Shown piece by piece: positions 14,401 to 25,650 of a stretch of DNA of 64,000 nucleotides. Made by a program: the position numbers and the translations under genes. The stretch is from Phallusia mammillata (Eukaryota > Chordata > Ascidiacea > Phlebobranchia > Ascidiidae): assembly GCA_003260075.1 (NCBI GenBank), contig QLIY01000116.1, positions 169,865 through 233,864 of the forward strand, written 5' to 3'. Numbering within the stretch: position 1 is the first letter of the stretch; each line of letters opens with the position of its first letter. The notes beneath the pieces were generated by a model. That model was not told the DNA's origin, made no database searches, and saw only the letters and a program-made list of their open reading frames with translations.

Positions 14401-17400
14401 GAAACAATTATGTTATAAAGTGCCAGGAAAAAGATAGGGCCCCAATGAAATGTAGGTGCCAAATATATATTCATTATAAATATAGTAAATGGTATATGTG
14501 ATACATCGTTAAATATGATGTAGTATATATAAACTGGCAATATATAGGAAAACCACTATTCTAGTTTAGTTTAAAACAATAAGATCAATTGCAAACAATG
14601 CCTTTTACTGATGTTTATTTATTTATTTTGTATTTGAATTTTTTTGTAAAAACAAGTGCATGTGCTAGCATTTGGACCGACCTGGGATAAGCAAAACGTC
14701 TTGTGATGCATGTATATGTGTTGTGGTTAGATTATTTGAAAACACACAAGTGTAAAATATCTAGAGCCATTTTACACTGAAAATATGATCTAAATCAGTG
14801 ATTCCCAACCTTTCGTGGACCATGGCCCCCTTAAAGTAACGTTTTGGCCTCGTGGCCCCCTTCAAGTTACCTTTTAGGACCTGTGGCCCCCTTAAAATGT
14901 AGATAGCAATCTCGCGTTAGCATGTGGTATTAATTTTGACCTTTAGTCTAATGGAGTAAATGAGAGTGATAAACCTCACTATAAACAAATACTTTGTGAA
15001 ATCGTCGATTAAATTCGGGAATAAAGTTAAAGTGAAAATGACTTTTAGTGGGTGTTTCTTGTGAATCTACGCCCGTGGCCCCCCGGAACACAGCTCGTGG
15101 CCCCCCTGGGGGGCCATGGGCCCTGGTTGGGAACCACTGATCTAAATGAAGTAAGGCACCAATCAAAGAAAATCTTTAATTTTTTTTTGAAAAATGTGTT
15201 GTTTGCCAAATCGCTATAAACACACTGCAGCAATTAGTGTTTTACGTAATTTTGTTACTCAGTTACGTTTTGCCAAATGTTGAGTATTTTTGTGCTTTAA
15301 AAAGATTCTTTTTACAGTGCATCACAAAAAGGTGTCGACCGAGGGACCAAAAAGAAAGTTGTGGGCAACCAGGTATGTTGAATAAACTTCACTACTTCAT
15401 GAATACAAATACAACGTAGAAGGTAGTTCTTACACCAATGTTTCACACATGGACTTCATCTTTACACAAAACAAGCAACTTTTAGAAAGGTTTTTCAACC
15501 AATTGATTTTTCCATGATTTCAGCTGTTTAGAACTGTGATTAAACAAAACTGAGTGATTTAACAATATAAGGACATTTGGCCAAAAGATAGGTGTCATAA
15601 ATACACATATGGATGTCATTGCACTTGCTTGATCTACCTCACACCTATGATGCGAGTGATACTCTTTTTATGCACTGTTAATCATACTAGCCTTCTCTTA
15701 AAACAGGCTATTGTCCTTAAATTGTATCTGCAAATTGCAAAATGTTTGAACCCCCCCCCCTGTTAATCATACTAGCCTTCTCTTAAAACAGGCTATTGTC
15801 CTTAAATTTTATCTGCAAATTGCAAAGTGCCTTTGCTGACATTGTGATGTGTCCAAAATTTAAACTTTTGTGGTAATAAGTTTTTGGTTGTTTGTGCTTA
15901 AAGTGCTAAAACTGACTTCATTTTTTGTAAGATTTTAATTGTTCTGATTGATTATTTTTAACTTCAAATATTTTTTAAATAGAAACTTGCATGTGAATCA
16001 AGATAATCAGTTTTTCGCTTTACTAAATTGTATGTTTGTTTATTGTTGTTGTTAAACAGGAGGTAAGCATCATTAGCATGCACATCTCCTTCCAAAGGAG
16101 ACATATTGTTTTAACTTGGTTTTAGTTTCTAATTTTTCTTTTTTTCTCTAACTCAAGTTTAAACATGGCATTGGTCAAGAAACTGTCCTAACCCCGTAAA
16201 TTTGTATGCCTAATTGGGTTTGGGAATTATAATAGTTGGGGCTTTAAAATGAATGTTTAGTGTATTTTTTGGGTTCTTCTTGGTGTTGAAAAGATGATAC
16301 ATTTTGTCTTTTTTATTTTATTTTTCTACAGAGACTTATTATTGACTTCAAATATTGACAGTCCTCAAATTTGACCAAGCATATTTCATATGATAAATAT
16401 TTTATAAACCTTGATTCCTTGATTGTTTATATCTAACTTATGTAAGCAGTATCAATGAGTTTGTTTTTTGGTGACCTTCCTCATGGCATCTAGAGTAAAT
16501 AACCTAAACTCACACATTCAAGTATCTGCTTACTAACTGTATGTTGCATTTTGTTGTGACCAGGACATGGTAAGCACGGTGGTTTTGTGTGGTGATGTCA
16601 GGTTTGCTGCAAACATCAACAAATGCCTGCTTGCTTGCATGCTTAGTGATCACAACTCATAACCTACATGCTACTTAACATGTTTCTAAATAAGTGTTTT
16701 TTTTTAATTGTGTAGCTTTGCAGTCCTGCAGTAGTGGCTGTAGGATAATAGTGATATCTAAACTTCAAGTTTATAAAAGCAAGCTGATATGACTGCCATT
16801 AGCTTGTTATAATATTGGCTTTAAATTGAAATGATCCTTTATCAGGCTTTGTTAAAATGTGCAAACTTTAACCATGCAACACAGTTTTTAATGTTTAGTT
16901 TTCACTAAATCATGCTACTAAAAAACATAAAATTTTAGCAGTTGCATTTTAACTTTTCTCAATAGTGCAGCAGAATTTTTGTCATGAACAAAATTAACTG
17001 AAGCAGAAAACTTTGCATGGCAATATCATTTACAACACCATGTATGTATTTACATCTTCACATAACCAAGTAACTTGCTATTGCCTGTTCTGACATGTTT
17101 TAGCTGTAGCACTGGTGAACTTCTAAATATTCACATATTTTGCAACCAGTTCTTAGTAGTAAACAGTTGAGATCTAGCAGTATGTGTGATCACATCTTTT
17201 TGTGTGCAGGTTATTCGTAAGGGCTGGCTTACCATGCACAACTTGAGTTTCATCCGCGGTGGATCCAAGGAGTTCTGGTTTACTCTCAGTGCTGAAACCT
17301 TGCAGTGGTATAAAGATGATGAGGTTTGTAAAAAATAGGAAGTCTTATTCACAAAGTAATTAGTATTTTTCTGTTTATATATATATCTGTTCAACAAATA

Positions 17401-20400
17401 TTTCGCCAGACAATTATTTCAATACGTCAGATTAGGTTGCCTGTTCTTAATTTTATGTCGAAATGTGCAAGTCAAATGCAATGAAGTATCACTGTACTGA
17501 AAAATAAATATGATGGTGATAACCGTACATTCTTCCCCAATATACAGCTAAAATATTTTTTTAACCCAATTGAAGTGTCAAGAAAAAAACAAGTGCATAT
17601 GATAAAATCTATACTGGTACCATGGTTTTAATAGTACTAGAAACCAAGGGGTACAATGTTATGGTTTTTGCAAGAGTATTTTGTTTAAAACTCCAATGTT
17701 GCTGCCTGATTTTTATGATTGGACATTAAACCATGTAGGAAAAAGACAAGAAATTTGTCCTTGCATTGGATAACATTCGCATGAGAGAGTTGGAGAAGGG
17801 ATTCATGTCAAGCAAATATGGATTTGCATTGTTCAGCACTGAATCTCGAAATGTGTACAAGGATTACAGGTATTAAAAAAGATCATGTCTTTGGTATGGC
17901 TGCAATAAAGCAAATGGTGTTGGGGATTTTTTGCAAGTAACTCTGCGGTAACAATTCTTTTTCTCACTTTAGCAGTTGGACAAGGATCTTGATTCTAGAA
18001 AGATCACTACTGGTTTTGTAGCTACCAGCCATCATGTATTTAGGAGAAAGTTATGAAACTAAATTTTAATTTAACTTGAATGTTGTATTTAAGATCAACG
18101 TTATAAATTGCTGTAGGTTGTGGTTTTACTTGCAGATTTTTCTGCTAAACTTAGTGTTATATTCTTCAAAATTGTTGGATGTGGTAAAATGCAAAGATCG
18201 TAAAATCTAGGCAACGTGTCTCTTGAAGCATGTTTGTTTAAATAAATACTTTTGTATAAAATACTTAATAAATACTAATTTTGGCAACAAAAAATCCATT
18301 GTTTCCTTCAGACAATTGGAGCTTTCTGCTGAGTCACAAGACACCGTAGATAGCTGGAAAGCTTCGATGTTAAGGGCAGGAGTTTATCCAGAACGTTCAA
18401 CTGAGGTTCGTGTGCAGAATTTTTATTTTGTCATCACAGGACGCAATTTTGCATTTTTCGGTCCCGACTTTTGAGAGTTTTTCGAAACTGGCGTCATTGT
18501 TTGGCAGTGTTTCAAATTCGTGTCTTTCTTGAGCTAAAACTCTAGTTTCGGTACAATATTAAAGCGATGTTTGCTGTCATTTGTATTCATTAAAGGCGTC
18601 ATACCGAATTACTAGAAATTTTAAGAAATTAGCTAAAATAAATCTATCCTGCGGTAGAATATGTTTATCAAAACTAGTGTTTTTTTGTGCATTCATTTGT
18701 ATTTTCCCAATTGTTGGGGTTGGATGAAGGCAGAGTTGGATTCGGTTCGGGTTCGGGCGTAGTTTTTTTTTAATAAAAAACGGACGTGATATGGGCCTGA
18801 CTTTATACTCTGTGTCATTAATTTTTTGAATTAATTTAACTAGCTAAGTAGCCTTGACCTAATGTCAAACAGCCCTAAAACGCATTGTTTATGACCAATT
18901 TTTTTGTTGGTGTTTCCTGGTGCTTCAATGTGTATGCCTTTTAATCATACGTTTGGGTTTAAACGGGCTTCTTAAGAACAATGGGGGTTCGGGTCGGATT
19001 TCAGGCTTGCACTTTCAGGTTCGGTCTCAAATTTCAGTCCCGTTTACATCTCTGGGTCAAGGTATTGCTTGTAAATATATATTTTTTTACTTTTACAGAA
19101 GGAAAGCTCTTCATCATCAGGTGGCAACGACTCGTCAGGTTCACTTGATCCACAGTTGGAGAGACAAGTTGAAACTATTCGTAACTTGGTGGATAGTTAC
19201 ATGGCGATCGTCAACAAAACAATTCGCGATCTTGTACCAAAGATAATTATGAATATCATGATCAACCAGGTACGAAAGTAGTTTCTAAATTTATAACACC
19301 CGATTTTCAATGCAACACTACTTTTTTATGCCTATCGTAAATAGTAGGCCCTAAACGGCATAAAATTTCGATTTAATTCAATTTTGCTTGTACACACCAC
19401 AAGTAATGTATCTTAGAAATAGTGCATTGACATTTTTAATTTGACTTTTCGTTACTTCAGACAAAAGAATTCATTAGTACTGAAGTGTTGGCGCATCTTT
19501 ACTCCAGCGGAAATGCTGTAAGTGTTTTATTTTTAAATTCAATCATGTTATACGCACAATCTGTATAATTGCTTAGGGATGGTAAATCCCAACCGTAACC
19601 ATTACTTGTCCGGTTAATTGCATAAAAAACGTACGTATTTTTTCTTAAATATATAGCATTCATGTTGCAAGTCTTTTTTGACAGTTTTGACCATTTTTAC
19701 AAAACTGTTTTTTCGAGTACTATTAGAAACCTAAATTTAAACACTGACCATTGCAAAATATGATGTCTGTTGCAGAACAACCTGATGGAAGAATCAGCGG
19801 ATGAAGCGGAAAGAAGAGATACAATGGTGAAAATGTACAACAGCCTGAAAGAAGCGCTTAAAGTTATGGGAGATATTAACATGAAGGTACAATACTGCTA
19901 TGTAACTATCAAATAGTAGAAACTCAAGTTTTTAAATGAAATCCCCCCCCCCAGTTATGGGAGATATTAACATGAAGGTACAATACTGCTATGTAACTAT
20001 AGTAGAAACTCAAGTTTTTAAATGAAACATACAGTGTTACCATACCGTTATATGTAAAAGCTATCGTTGTTTTGTTGGGCGAGGTTTTAGAAAATATGAT
20101 TGTACTTATTTCTGATCCAAATTAAATGTCCAAATTTTTGGTTCGTTTAGTTTTTCCTTTAACAGTTTAAAAAGCGTTCAGTGTTTTACTTCACCCCCCC
20201 CCCGGTTTTAGAAAATATGATTGTACTTATTTCTGATCCAAATTAAATGTCTTTTGGTTCGTTTAGTTTTTTCTTTAACAGTTTAAAAAGCGTTCAGTGT
20301 TTTACTTCGTCCTTGTTACTATGATTTGTAACCTAGTTGAAATAAAAATAAATAAAAATCCTTGCCAGAATTTTTCTCATTCCATCTGCATGTTATGCCT

Positions 20401-22948
20401 GTAAAATAACCACCTAAAGTAAAACAACAACAACAACAAAACAGATGGTTAAACTATTACTGAACCTTTCATGGTAAAATGGCATACCTGGGAATTTTTT
20501 CACCATTTGCTGTTATTTGGTGCAGACTGTACAAACCAACCTTCCCCCTCCCGTCGACAATTCGTGGATTGAAGAACCCCAACAATCTTCACCAAACCAC
20601 GTGTCAAACGGCTTTAACAGCCTTGGTCCGTCTCGCCAGAGGTACGCATCTTTACACTACTGTATTTCTACCTCGGCCAAATAAACTTTATATTCGAAAC
20701 TCATAGAGACTAAAGCAATGCTGTATTTCATCTACATTTTTGTTTTTATTTGGTTGTTTATCTATGAAAGCATTTTTGTCCGTTGCCTAGCAATATCAAT
20801 ACGTAGCTGTTTTGGCCAGGCAGTGGTAACATGGATACCAATGCCGATTTAGTCAAACCCTTATAGTTAAATGATGTTTTGAAGTTTTTTTCGCATTCGA
20901 AGCTACTGGGTTTGACCTATTCTTTGTACACTGTGTTTGCAGATATTCTGATAACGTTGTTTCGTTGTCCGAATTTAGTTTTACCAAAATCATAGTTGAA
21001 TTGATTTTTATGCTATCCTTAATTTTTAACGGTAGAAGCAGGTAGAACTACGAAAAGTGCTAAATACCTATAGATGACGTAAAAAGCACCGTTATTTAAA
21101 TTAACAGTGAGACTGGTAAAAGGTTAGCAATTATATGCTTTTAAGTTTGTTTTATTGCAACACCTAACCCCAACCCTCAAAGTCCTAACCGTCCGCACTT
21201 TTACACAATTTTGCTTGCTCTTTGCGCCATCCATCGGTATTTAGCAAACTTTCCTGTTGAGTTCTTACGTTAGTAAAATTTCCGATAAAAACAGTCAATA
21301 CCTCGCGCGAACGGTGCTATACATCCCAACAATTTTTGTAACAAAAATAAACGCCTGTTACATAAATGTAGCAAACACAATCTTTACTAAGTGGTCTGGT
21401 AACATAGCAGGCCCACATTGAACACAAGAATGCCTATGGTGCGGTCTTCGAGTGCCGAAAATATATTGGATGAACGTCCGAGCAAGCCAGGCTCGCGATA
21501 CGCCCGCAGCCACGCCCCTCTCTCACCGAACAGCCAATCAGTGAAGAGATGGAACAGCATGCGAACCGACACTCCGAGGTTAACGCATCTCCGGACTTGC
21601 TCCATGATGCTTAACTTGCATGCGGCTTTAAGCGCTCGGTCATATAAGCGGCATGTTAACCCGATATAAAAGAATAATGGAAGTTTAAATAGATTTTTCG
21701 AGCATGGAATATAATATTCATGGGACTAACACAATACCAATAATATCCTCATCCCAAAAGTTGTGTTTTCTATGAGGACGAGAAACTGTTTTGTTGCTTT
21801 GCTAAGCAGAAACCTCTATTTGTTTCCTGTTAGTTTACCTTGTAGTGCTTAACCAAGTGTGCTAAAGGCCTGAAGTTATAGGGTCCTACATTTCATACCT
21901 GAATCCGATATTTTAAACCATAAAGAAACAATTGGCCGAAGGTCATGTTTTCCTACATTCTGTTGTAACAAAATAGTGCTCTGCTGTGTGCATGACATTT
22001 CCCCTGTAGCACCTTGTAAAAAAGTAAAATATTTATTTCAAACCTTAATCCAACTAAATTCTGTTCAAAAGTAAGTTTTAACTGGGCCAGACTTACAGCT
22101 TTGGTTCCACCACAGTCACTTACAACTTAAAATACTTGTTTTATCCTTTACATTAATTGGACTGAAAGCCCTTAAAAATTTGTTCAGTCTGAAAATAACC
22201 CGTCGATGTTGTGTCACTTTTTCATGAAACACTCGGGAGATACTTGTTTCCAGCTCGATTTTATTCATCCTAAGACCTAACAGATCATGCGTTTATTCGC
22301 GTGTGCATGTATTCTGTCAGAAAAGTGCCGATAAGTCCGAAAAAGACAAAACTATTTACTAAATCAAAAAACTGCTGGACAAAAAGCACCTGACGGTTTA
22401 TCTACAACTTAACAAATACTGGTAAATTTTCCTAATGTCAACATTTTACTTAAGTTCACACGGGGGTCGCAGTTCGAGTCCTGTGCGTCGCGCTCCTCCA
22501 GCAAGACCAAGTGGGGGTCGTATGCCCCCAGGCCCTCCATCATCAAGCGCCCCATCCCTGCCCCCACCGATGATGCCGACAGCAGCGGCGCCGCCGATTC
22601 CCAACCGTCCTGGTTCGGTCCGTGCACCACCTTCTATTCCAAGGTATAAAAAAGCTCGCAACATAAGTATTGTTGTTTTATAGTCTGGACTGAAAACGTG
22701 GACTTTATCTTTGGGAACTACGGATTTAACAAAATTGGACCATTTTGTTTTAAGTTTAATTTGTGATATTTTTGTTGTAAAAAAATAAATCAAGTTGCCA
22801 AAAAAATTGCAATTCCAAAGGTGTGATAAAGCAGCGATCAATTTGTTAGGCGTGGTTGTTTTTTTGTGTACTTTTTATTGACGTTTTAATGTTTTTTAGG
22901 AGGCCCGCTCCATCTGGACGACCCAGTATTCCCCAACGACCAACGTAA
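1862..22948 (+). CDS. DNM: Dynamin (large GTPase), complete multi-exon gene
   Basis: Dynamin is a membrane-scission GTPase acting at clathrin-coated pit necks. Exons in order: 1862-1934, 2167-2257, 2851-2927, 3976-4125, 4851-5054, 5845-5943, 7308-7468, 7807-7949, 8360-8495, 9187-9321, 9539-9610, 9693-9779, one of 10450-10520 or 11202-11272, 15318-15372, microexons 16060-16062 and 16564-16569, 17210-17323, 17739-17869, 18312-18405, 19099-19269, 19461-19517, 19776-19886, 20526-20641, 22455-22643, 22900-22948. All junctions are GT-AG and in phase. The total is 2595 nt, giving 864 residues, the usual length for an animal dynamin. All classical dynamin regions are present. The single-copy context and full-length proline-rich tail indicate a classical dynamin rather than a dynamin-related protein. 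Introns hold no other gene; they contain gap-like C/G runs, one hAT element and a 2083-bp repeated block. The first acceptor of exon 22455 (ending at 22454) is preferred over an in-frame alternative ending at 22472. Confidence 0.96.
1990..2009. repeat. AT dinucleotide microsatellite
   Basis: A run of about ten TA units lies in dynamin intron 1. Confidence 0.8.
3472..3681. repeat. 100-bp copy pair around a G10 run (3572-3581)
   Basis: The stretch tgtatttgattttggacaac and its continuation appear before and after ten G, differing at a few bases. This is the only G run; every other run in the window is C. It lies in a dynamin intron. Confidence 0.85.
3807..3828. repeat. 22-bp perfect palindrome
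   Basis: The sequence atgcatgtttg is followed at once by its exact reverse complement, in dynamin intron 3. No role is evident. Confidence 0.7.
9187..15372 (+). CDS. DNM: Dynamin middle (stalk) exons 10-14, with alternative exon pair
   Basis: Exons 9187-9321, 9539-9610 and 9693-9779 encode the middle domain, including [17 protein letters not shown]. They are followed by a choice of two 71-nt exons encoding [11 protein letters not shown], then 15318-15372, a basic linker ending GNQ that leads to the PH domain. Each of the two alternative exons appears twice because of a repeated 2083-bp block. Confidence 0.92.
10450..10520 (+). CDS. DNM: Dynamin alternative exon 13a
   Basis: This 71-nt exon has acceptor ttttctcag and donor gtaagt. 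It enters in phase 0 and leaves in phase 2. It encodes [20 protein letters not shown] then GFA plus two bases. Its last 14 residues equal those of exon 13b, 680 bp downstream, while the first nine differ. Because 71 is not a multiple of three, using both or neither would break the frame. Confidence 0.85.
11202..11272 (+). CDS. DNM: Dynamin alternative exon 13b
   Basis: This 71-nt exon has acceptor ttgctcatag and donor gtaaaa. It encodes [20 protein letters not shown] then GFA plus two bases. It has the same length, phase and position in the protein as exon 13a, so the two look mutually exclusive. The corresponding residues in other dynamins lie in the stalk helix that follows the vertebrate 10a/10b alternative exon. 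Confidence 0.85.
11650..12112. repeat. Diverged interspersed repeat with ggtcaagaaag units
   Basis: A short hairpin (ccccttccttgaagggg) is followed by acatattgtttt, a pyrimidine tract and then ggtcaagaaag units about 310 bp apart (11764 and 12070), each followed by related sequence such as ttggtgcaatataaggtattt. The second haplotype copy (13733-14380) shows the unit structure to its end. A further diverged relative starts near 16080. No family name can be given. Confidence 0.55.
12533..12603 (+). CDS. DNM: Second copy of dynamin exon 13a (probably an assembly duplicate)
   Basis: It is identical in coding sequence to 10450-10520 with the same splice sites. It lies in the repeated block bounded by N bases, so it is probably the other allele rather than a further exon. 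Confidence 0.6.
13285..13355 (+). CDS. DNM: Second copy of dynamin exon 13b (probably an assembly duplicate)
   Basis: It is identical in coding sequence to 11202-11272 and sits exactly 2083 bp downstream. It probably represents the second haplotype. Confidence 0.6.
14796..15139. mobile_element. Nonautonomous hAT element, 344 bp, with 8-bp target duplication
   Basis: The element starts cagtgattcccaacctttcg and ends ggttgggaaccactg, so the ends are inverted repeats. It is flanked on both sides by atctaaat (14788-14795 and 15140-15147), a perfect 8-bp duplication as hAT transposition leaves. It carries no transposase ORF and lies in a dynamin intron. Confidence 0.9.
15676..15829. repeat. Copy pair (about 70 bp) around C10 (15751-15760)
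   Basis: The segment starting tgttaatcatactagcc lies on both sides of ten C with small differences, in a dynamin intron. It has the gap-like structure described under findings. Confidence 0.85.
16060..16062 (+). CDS. DNM: Candidate 3-nt dynamin microexon (Glu)
   Basis: GAG is flanked by an acceptor (gttaaacag) and a strong donor (gtaagc) in the intron before the PH domain. It keeps phase 0 on both sides. Vertebrate dynamins carry an optional four-residue microexon at the same protein position, between the GNQ linker and the VIRKGW start of the PH domain. Confidence 0.4.
16564..16569 (+). CDS. DNM: Candidate 6-nt dynamin microexon (Asp-Met)
   Basis: GACATG lies between the acceptor ttgtgaccag and the donor gtaagc, in phase 0. 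With the 3-nt exon it would insert E-D-M just before the PH domain, at the place of the vertebrate four-residue insert. Confidence 0.45.
17210..18405 (+). CDS. DNM: Dynamin PH domain exons
   Basis: Exons 17210-17323, 17739-17869 and 18312-18405 encode a phosphoinositide-binding PH domain. It begins [12 protein letters not shown], continues [20 protein letters not shown] and ends [15 protein letters not shown]. The membrane-inserting loop is represented by SFIRGGSKE. The region matches classical dynamins, not PH-less dynamin-related proteins. Confidence 0.95.
19099..19886 (+). CDS. DNM: Dynamin GTPase effector domain exons
   Basis: Exons 19099-19269, 19461-19517 and 19776-19886 encode the GED, with [19 protein letters not shown] and [13 protein letters not shown] visible. 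This helix packs into the stalk and bundle signalling element. The last 25 nt of exon 19776-19886 recur at 19953-19977 after a C10 run; that copy lacks an upstream part and is treated as an assembly artefact. Confidence 0.94.
19862..20030. repeat. Copy pair (about 80 bp) around C10 (19943-19952), duplicating the end of a GED exon
   Basis: The last 25 nt of the dynamin exon 19776-19886 plus intron sequence recur after ten C, with a four-base indel difference (atcaaatagtag versus atagtag). Confidence 0.85.
20086..20308. repeat. Copy pair (about 105 bp) around C10 (20194-20203)
   Basis: The segment from ggttttagaaaatatgattg to the tttactt end recurs after ten C with small indels, in a dynamin intron. 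Confidence 0.85.
20526..22948 (+). CDS. DNM: Dynamin proline-rich domain exons
   Basis: Exons 20526-20641, 22455-22643 and 22900-22948 encode a proline/arginine-rich tail with SH3-ligand-like stretches ([31 protein letters not shown]) ending in IPQRPT and a TAA at 22946. The tail is shorter than in vertebrate dynamin 1. It would recruit SH3 partners such as amphiphysin or endophilin homologues. Confidence 0.9.
21411..21578 (+). CDS. DNM: Candidate 56-codon cassette exon in dynamin proline-rich domain
   Basis: An open stretch of 168 nt starts after aacatagcag and ends before gttaac. It would enter and leave in phase 2, matching both neighbouring exons, so inclusion adds 56 residues ([20 protein letters not shown] and onward) without breaking the frame. 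It is clearly richer in G+C than its flanks and reads as Ser/Arg/Pro-rich sequence. Read through instead, it ends at a TAA at 21667-21669, so it could be an alternative last exon. No homologue was recognised. Confidence 0.4.
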
Positions 22949-24148
22949 ACAACTCTTCTTGCTTATGGCGTAACAATGCGGTGTTGTGAGGTCAACACTG
23001 ATGACGTAACATTTTTCTTGGCGACCGTAGTCGTATTTTTCTTGTTATTTTCAGCCAATGGGCCGTTCGTATAAACCGGAAAATCGCTGTTTTTACACGT
23101 TTCTCATAGATATAGCTTGTGATTTATTCGTTTAGTAGTAATTGTGTTGTAAAAGTATAAAAACCTGGTCAAAATTTATCTATTGGCCACTGTTCTGAAC
23201 ATGTACAACTGTAGTAATGTAAATTATAATTCGAAAAACTGCCTGTCTATAAATTTGACAAACGTTGGGCTTGGATTATAAGATCTTTAAATGACAAAAA
23301 ACTAGGTCCAACTTTGCAAGATTGAATGCAAAGCAAAAATGGGAAATGGTTGATCGTTTACTCCAAACTACATTCGCGTGTATTTCAATATTGTTTAGAA
23401 AAGTTGTTGTACATAAGCTCTCAAACCACCAGCCCAATACTAAGGACAGTGGCAATATTTGTTTAATTGTGTATCACTTTTTCGATGTCCTAATCCAGCG
23501 TCGAAATGAACTGATGATTACATCGGATGTGACGCTATGCACTTATATGCAAAATGCCTACAAGCTTATATGTGTACAGTGGCATTTTCTCGCCAAATGA
23601 ACGGAGAAAGAATAATTTAGTATTATGTGTAGTTACTGGTTTTAATCCTAGCGGTGTAATTGTGTGGTTTGCTCATGTTACGCGCTTTTGTACGCGTGAG
23701 CAAAACTTACAAAATCAAAAAAGTTAATCCAAAAGGCTACAAATTTGGATTAAAAATCTCAAATTGACTTGTAATAACTATTCCATCTGTCAGCTGTCAT
23801 TAAAATATATTTTTGCATTAAAAAAATGTAGACAAAATGCATACGTACATCTACTTAATTTGCATCTAATTCGCTGTTTCCACTTGTACATAATAGCTAT
23901 CACGTTTGTTGCTCCACCTGTGTACCCCAACTATCCCTTGTGTCAATTGTTGTCGAATGTTGAACGTTCCCTGATTTGCAATTGTCACATTGTTGTGATT
24001 TGTATAGCGCGCGCGATTACCAACCTTAATTGCTGTGCGCTTTCCGTCTGTACGTTGTCGTTAATACGAGTTTTCATAACTCAACAGCTACAATACAACA
24101 TCCAAAATTTTTGGTGTTTACGTTTTTAGAGGTTTAAAATGTCTAGAT

Positions 24149-25088
24149 CAAAGGTGGGCAACCTTTTAGCATGCGCGGGCCAGAAAAGTAATGATATTGT
24201 GGGTGCGGGCCGCCATAGGCGCCAAGTATAAAAATGCAAGGTGGCGGACGTAAAATATGACGTCACTAATGCGTGCAACCACAAGTATCAAATTGGGAAA
24301 TAATAATAATGCGGAACACGAACGTTTATCATGGTTCGGAAACATTTAAAAATGTTTCGTCAAGTTGCTTTATATCACCTGGGATTGTTGCTATATTACG
24401 ACACATTTCCATTGTACGTAATAATGGACAACCATCTATGAGTAAACAATTTTGTGTTTGACGTCATAAACAAGGCACTAACTCAAATACGTTGCAGTTT
24501 TAAAGCACGTTTTGTTGCTTTTTCGCCAGCACGCTTGTTTAAAAGCAAAATTGTTTCTAATTTTTTTACGTTTTTTCAAAATATTTTGTTGTTTCGTATG
24601 ATAAATTAACAAACCAAAATATCTACGGTGGCCGCCACCGTGGCTAACAAAACCAAGGTGGCGGCGCCTATGTGGGCCGCAACGGTTCCAATGCAATAAC
24701 AAGAGTGTACACAACTCAACTTTAAGTATTTGCTCAATGTGAATGTATACAATTGTCAAATCAACCTTGGACAGGTTTGGTTAGGTTACTAACAATCAGG
24801 CCAAACCACATTTACAACACAGTCCAAAGGCTAGCACAGCACACACACAATAATTTTGTCTTTGTACGTAACAATGCATATTCTTAGTATCAGCGTGTAG
24901 TTTGAAAATTATTTGGTGTACAAAAGAAACATAGCGCATAAATTCCATTCGGCCGATGAAGAATGAAATACGAATTTTTAATGCGGTCGCGGGCCGGATA
25001 CATGAAGCATTGGGAATTCGTTCGCGGGCCGCTCAAAAGCTTCACGCGGGCCGGATCCGGCCCGGGGGCCGTAGGTTGCCCACCCTTG
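24149..25088. mobile_element. Nonautonomous hAT element, 940 bp, with 8-bp target duplication
   Basis: Ends caaaggtgggcaaccttt and aggttgcccacccttg are inverted repeats. Subterminal sequence is rich in gggcc/ggccc blocks. Both flanks are gtctagat (24141-24148 and 25089-25096), a perfect 8-bp duplication. No transposase is encoded. An internal inverted pair around ggtggcggc (about 24239 and 24655) is also visible. Confidence 0.9.
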
Positions 25089-25489
25089 GTCTAGATTCTA
25101 GAACATGATGACTTTACTTTTTCAATCCGTTTGGTTCATTTGGAATACAGCAGAAGTACATATTTACAGCAGACCAGTTACTTTGTTTCCGAAGGCTCAC
25201 TTTTTTAGTAAGCTAGTATCGACTTCCAGTTTATAAGTTTGACTAACATGCTTCTGCATGCAAGGATAGTGTTTTTCTAAGGTTTTGGCGGCATATATCT
25301 GTGTCCTGTTTGTAGAATCAATCGACACATGAACATTACCGTATTTATTCAATAGTAAGCAGCGGCTAATAATTTTTTACCCTACCATTCGTGCGGCTTG
25401 CATTTTTATGTTATTCCGACATTATTTCTACAGACATGTTTTTGCTTTATTTGTGCTTCCAAATTCTTTTACATGTTGGCTTTTCACTC

Positions 25490-25650
25490 TGCTGGGTAGG
25501 CCTACCAATCATTTGCGTGACTAACAATTGTTGGCATATAGTTGTAACCTGATGCAATAGAAAGCCCCCCCCCCCTGCTGGGTAGGCCTACCAATCATTT
25601 GCGTGACTAACAATTGTTGGCAAATAGTTGTAACCTGATGCAATAGAAAG
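25490..25650. repeat. Copy pair (about 75 bp) around C11 (25565-25575)
   Basis: The segment tgctgggtaggcctacc and onward is present on both sides of the run, differing by a single base or so. Confidence 0.85.

Noticed and set aside
22409-22841. Glycine-rich minus-strand ORFs opposite the dynamin proline-rich exon
   Set aside because: They are complementary shadows of a proline-rich coding exon.
24478-24759. 93-codon minus-strand ORF
   Set aside because: It lies inside the hAT element 24149-25088 and shows no transposase features.
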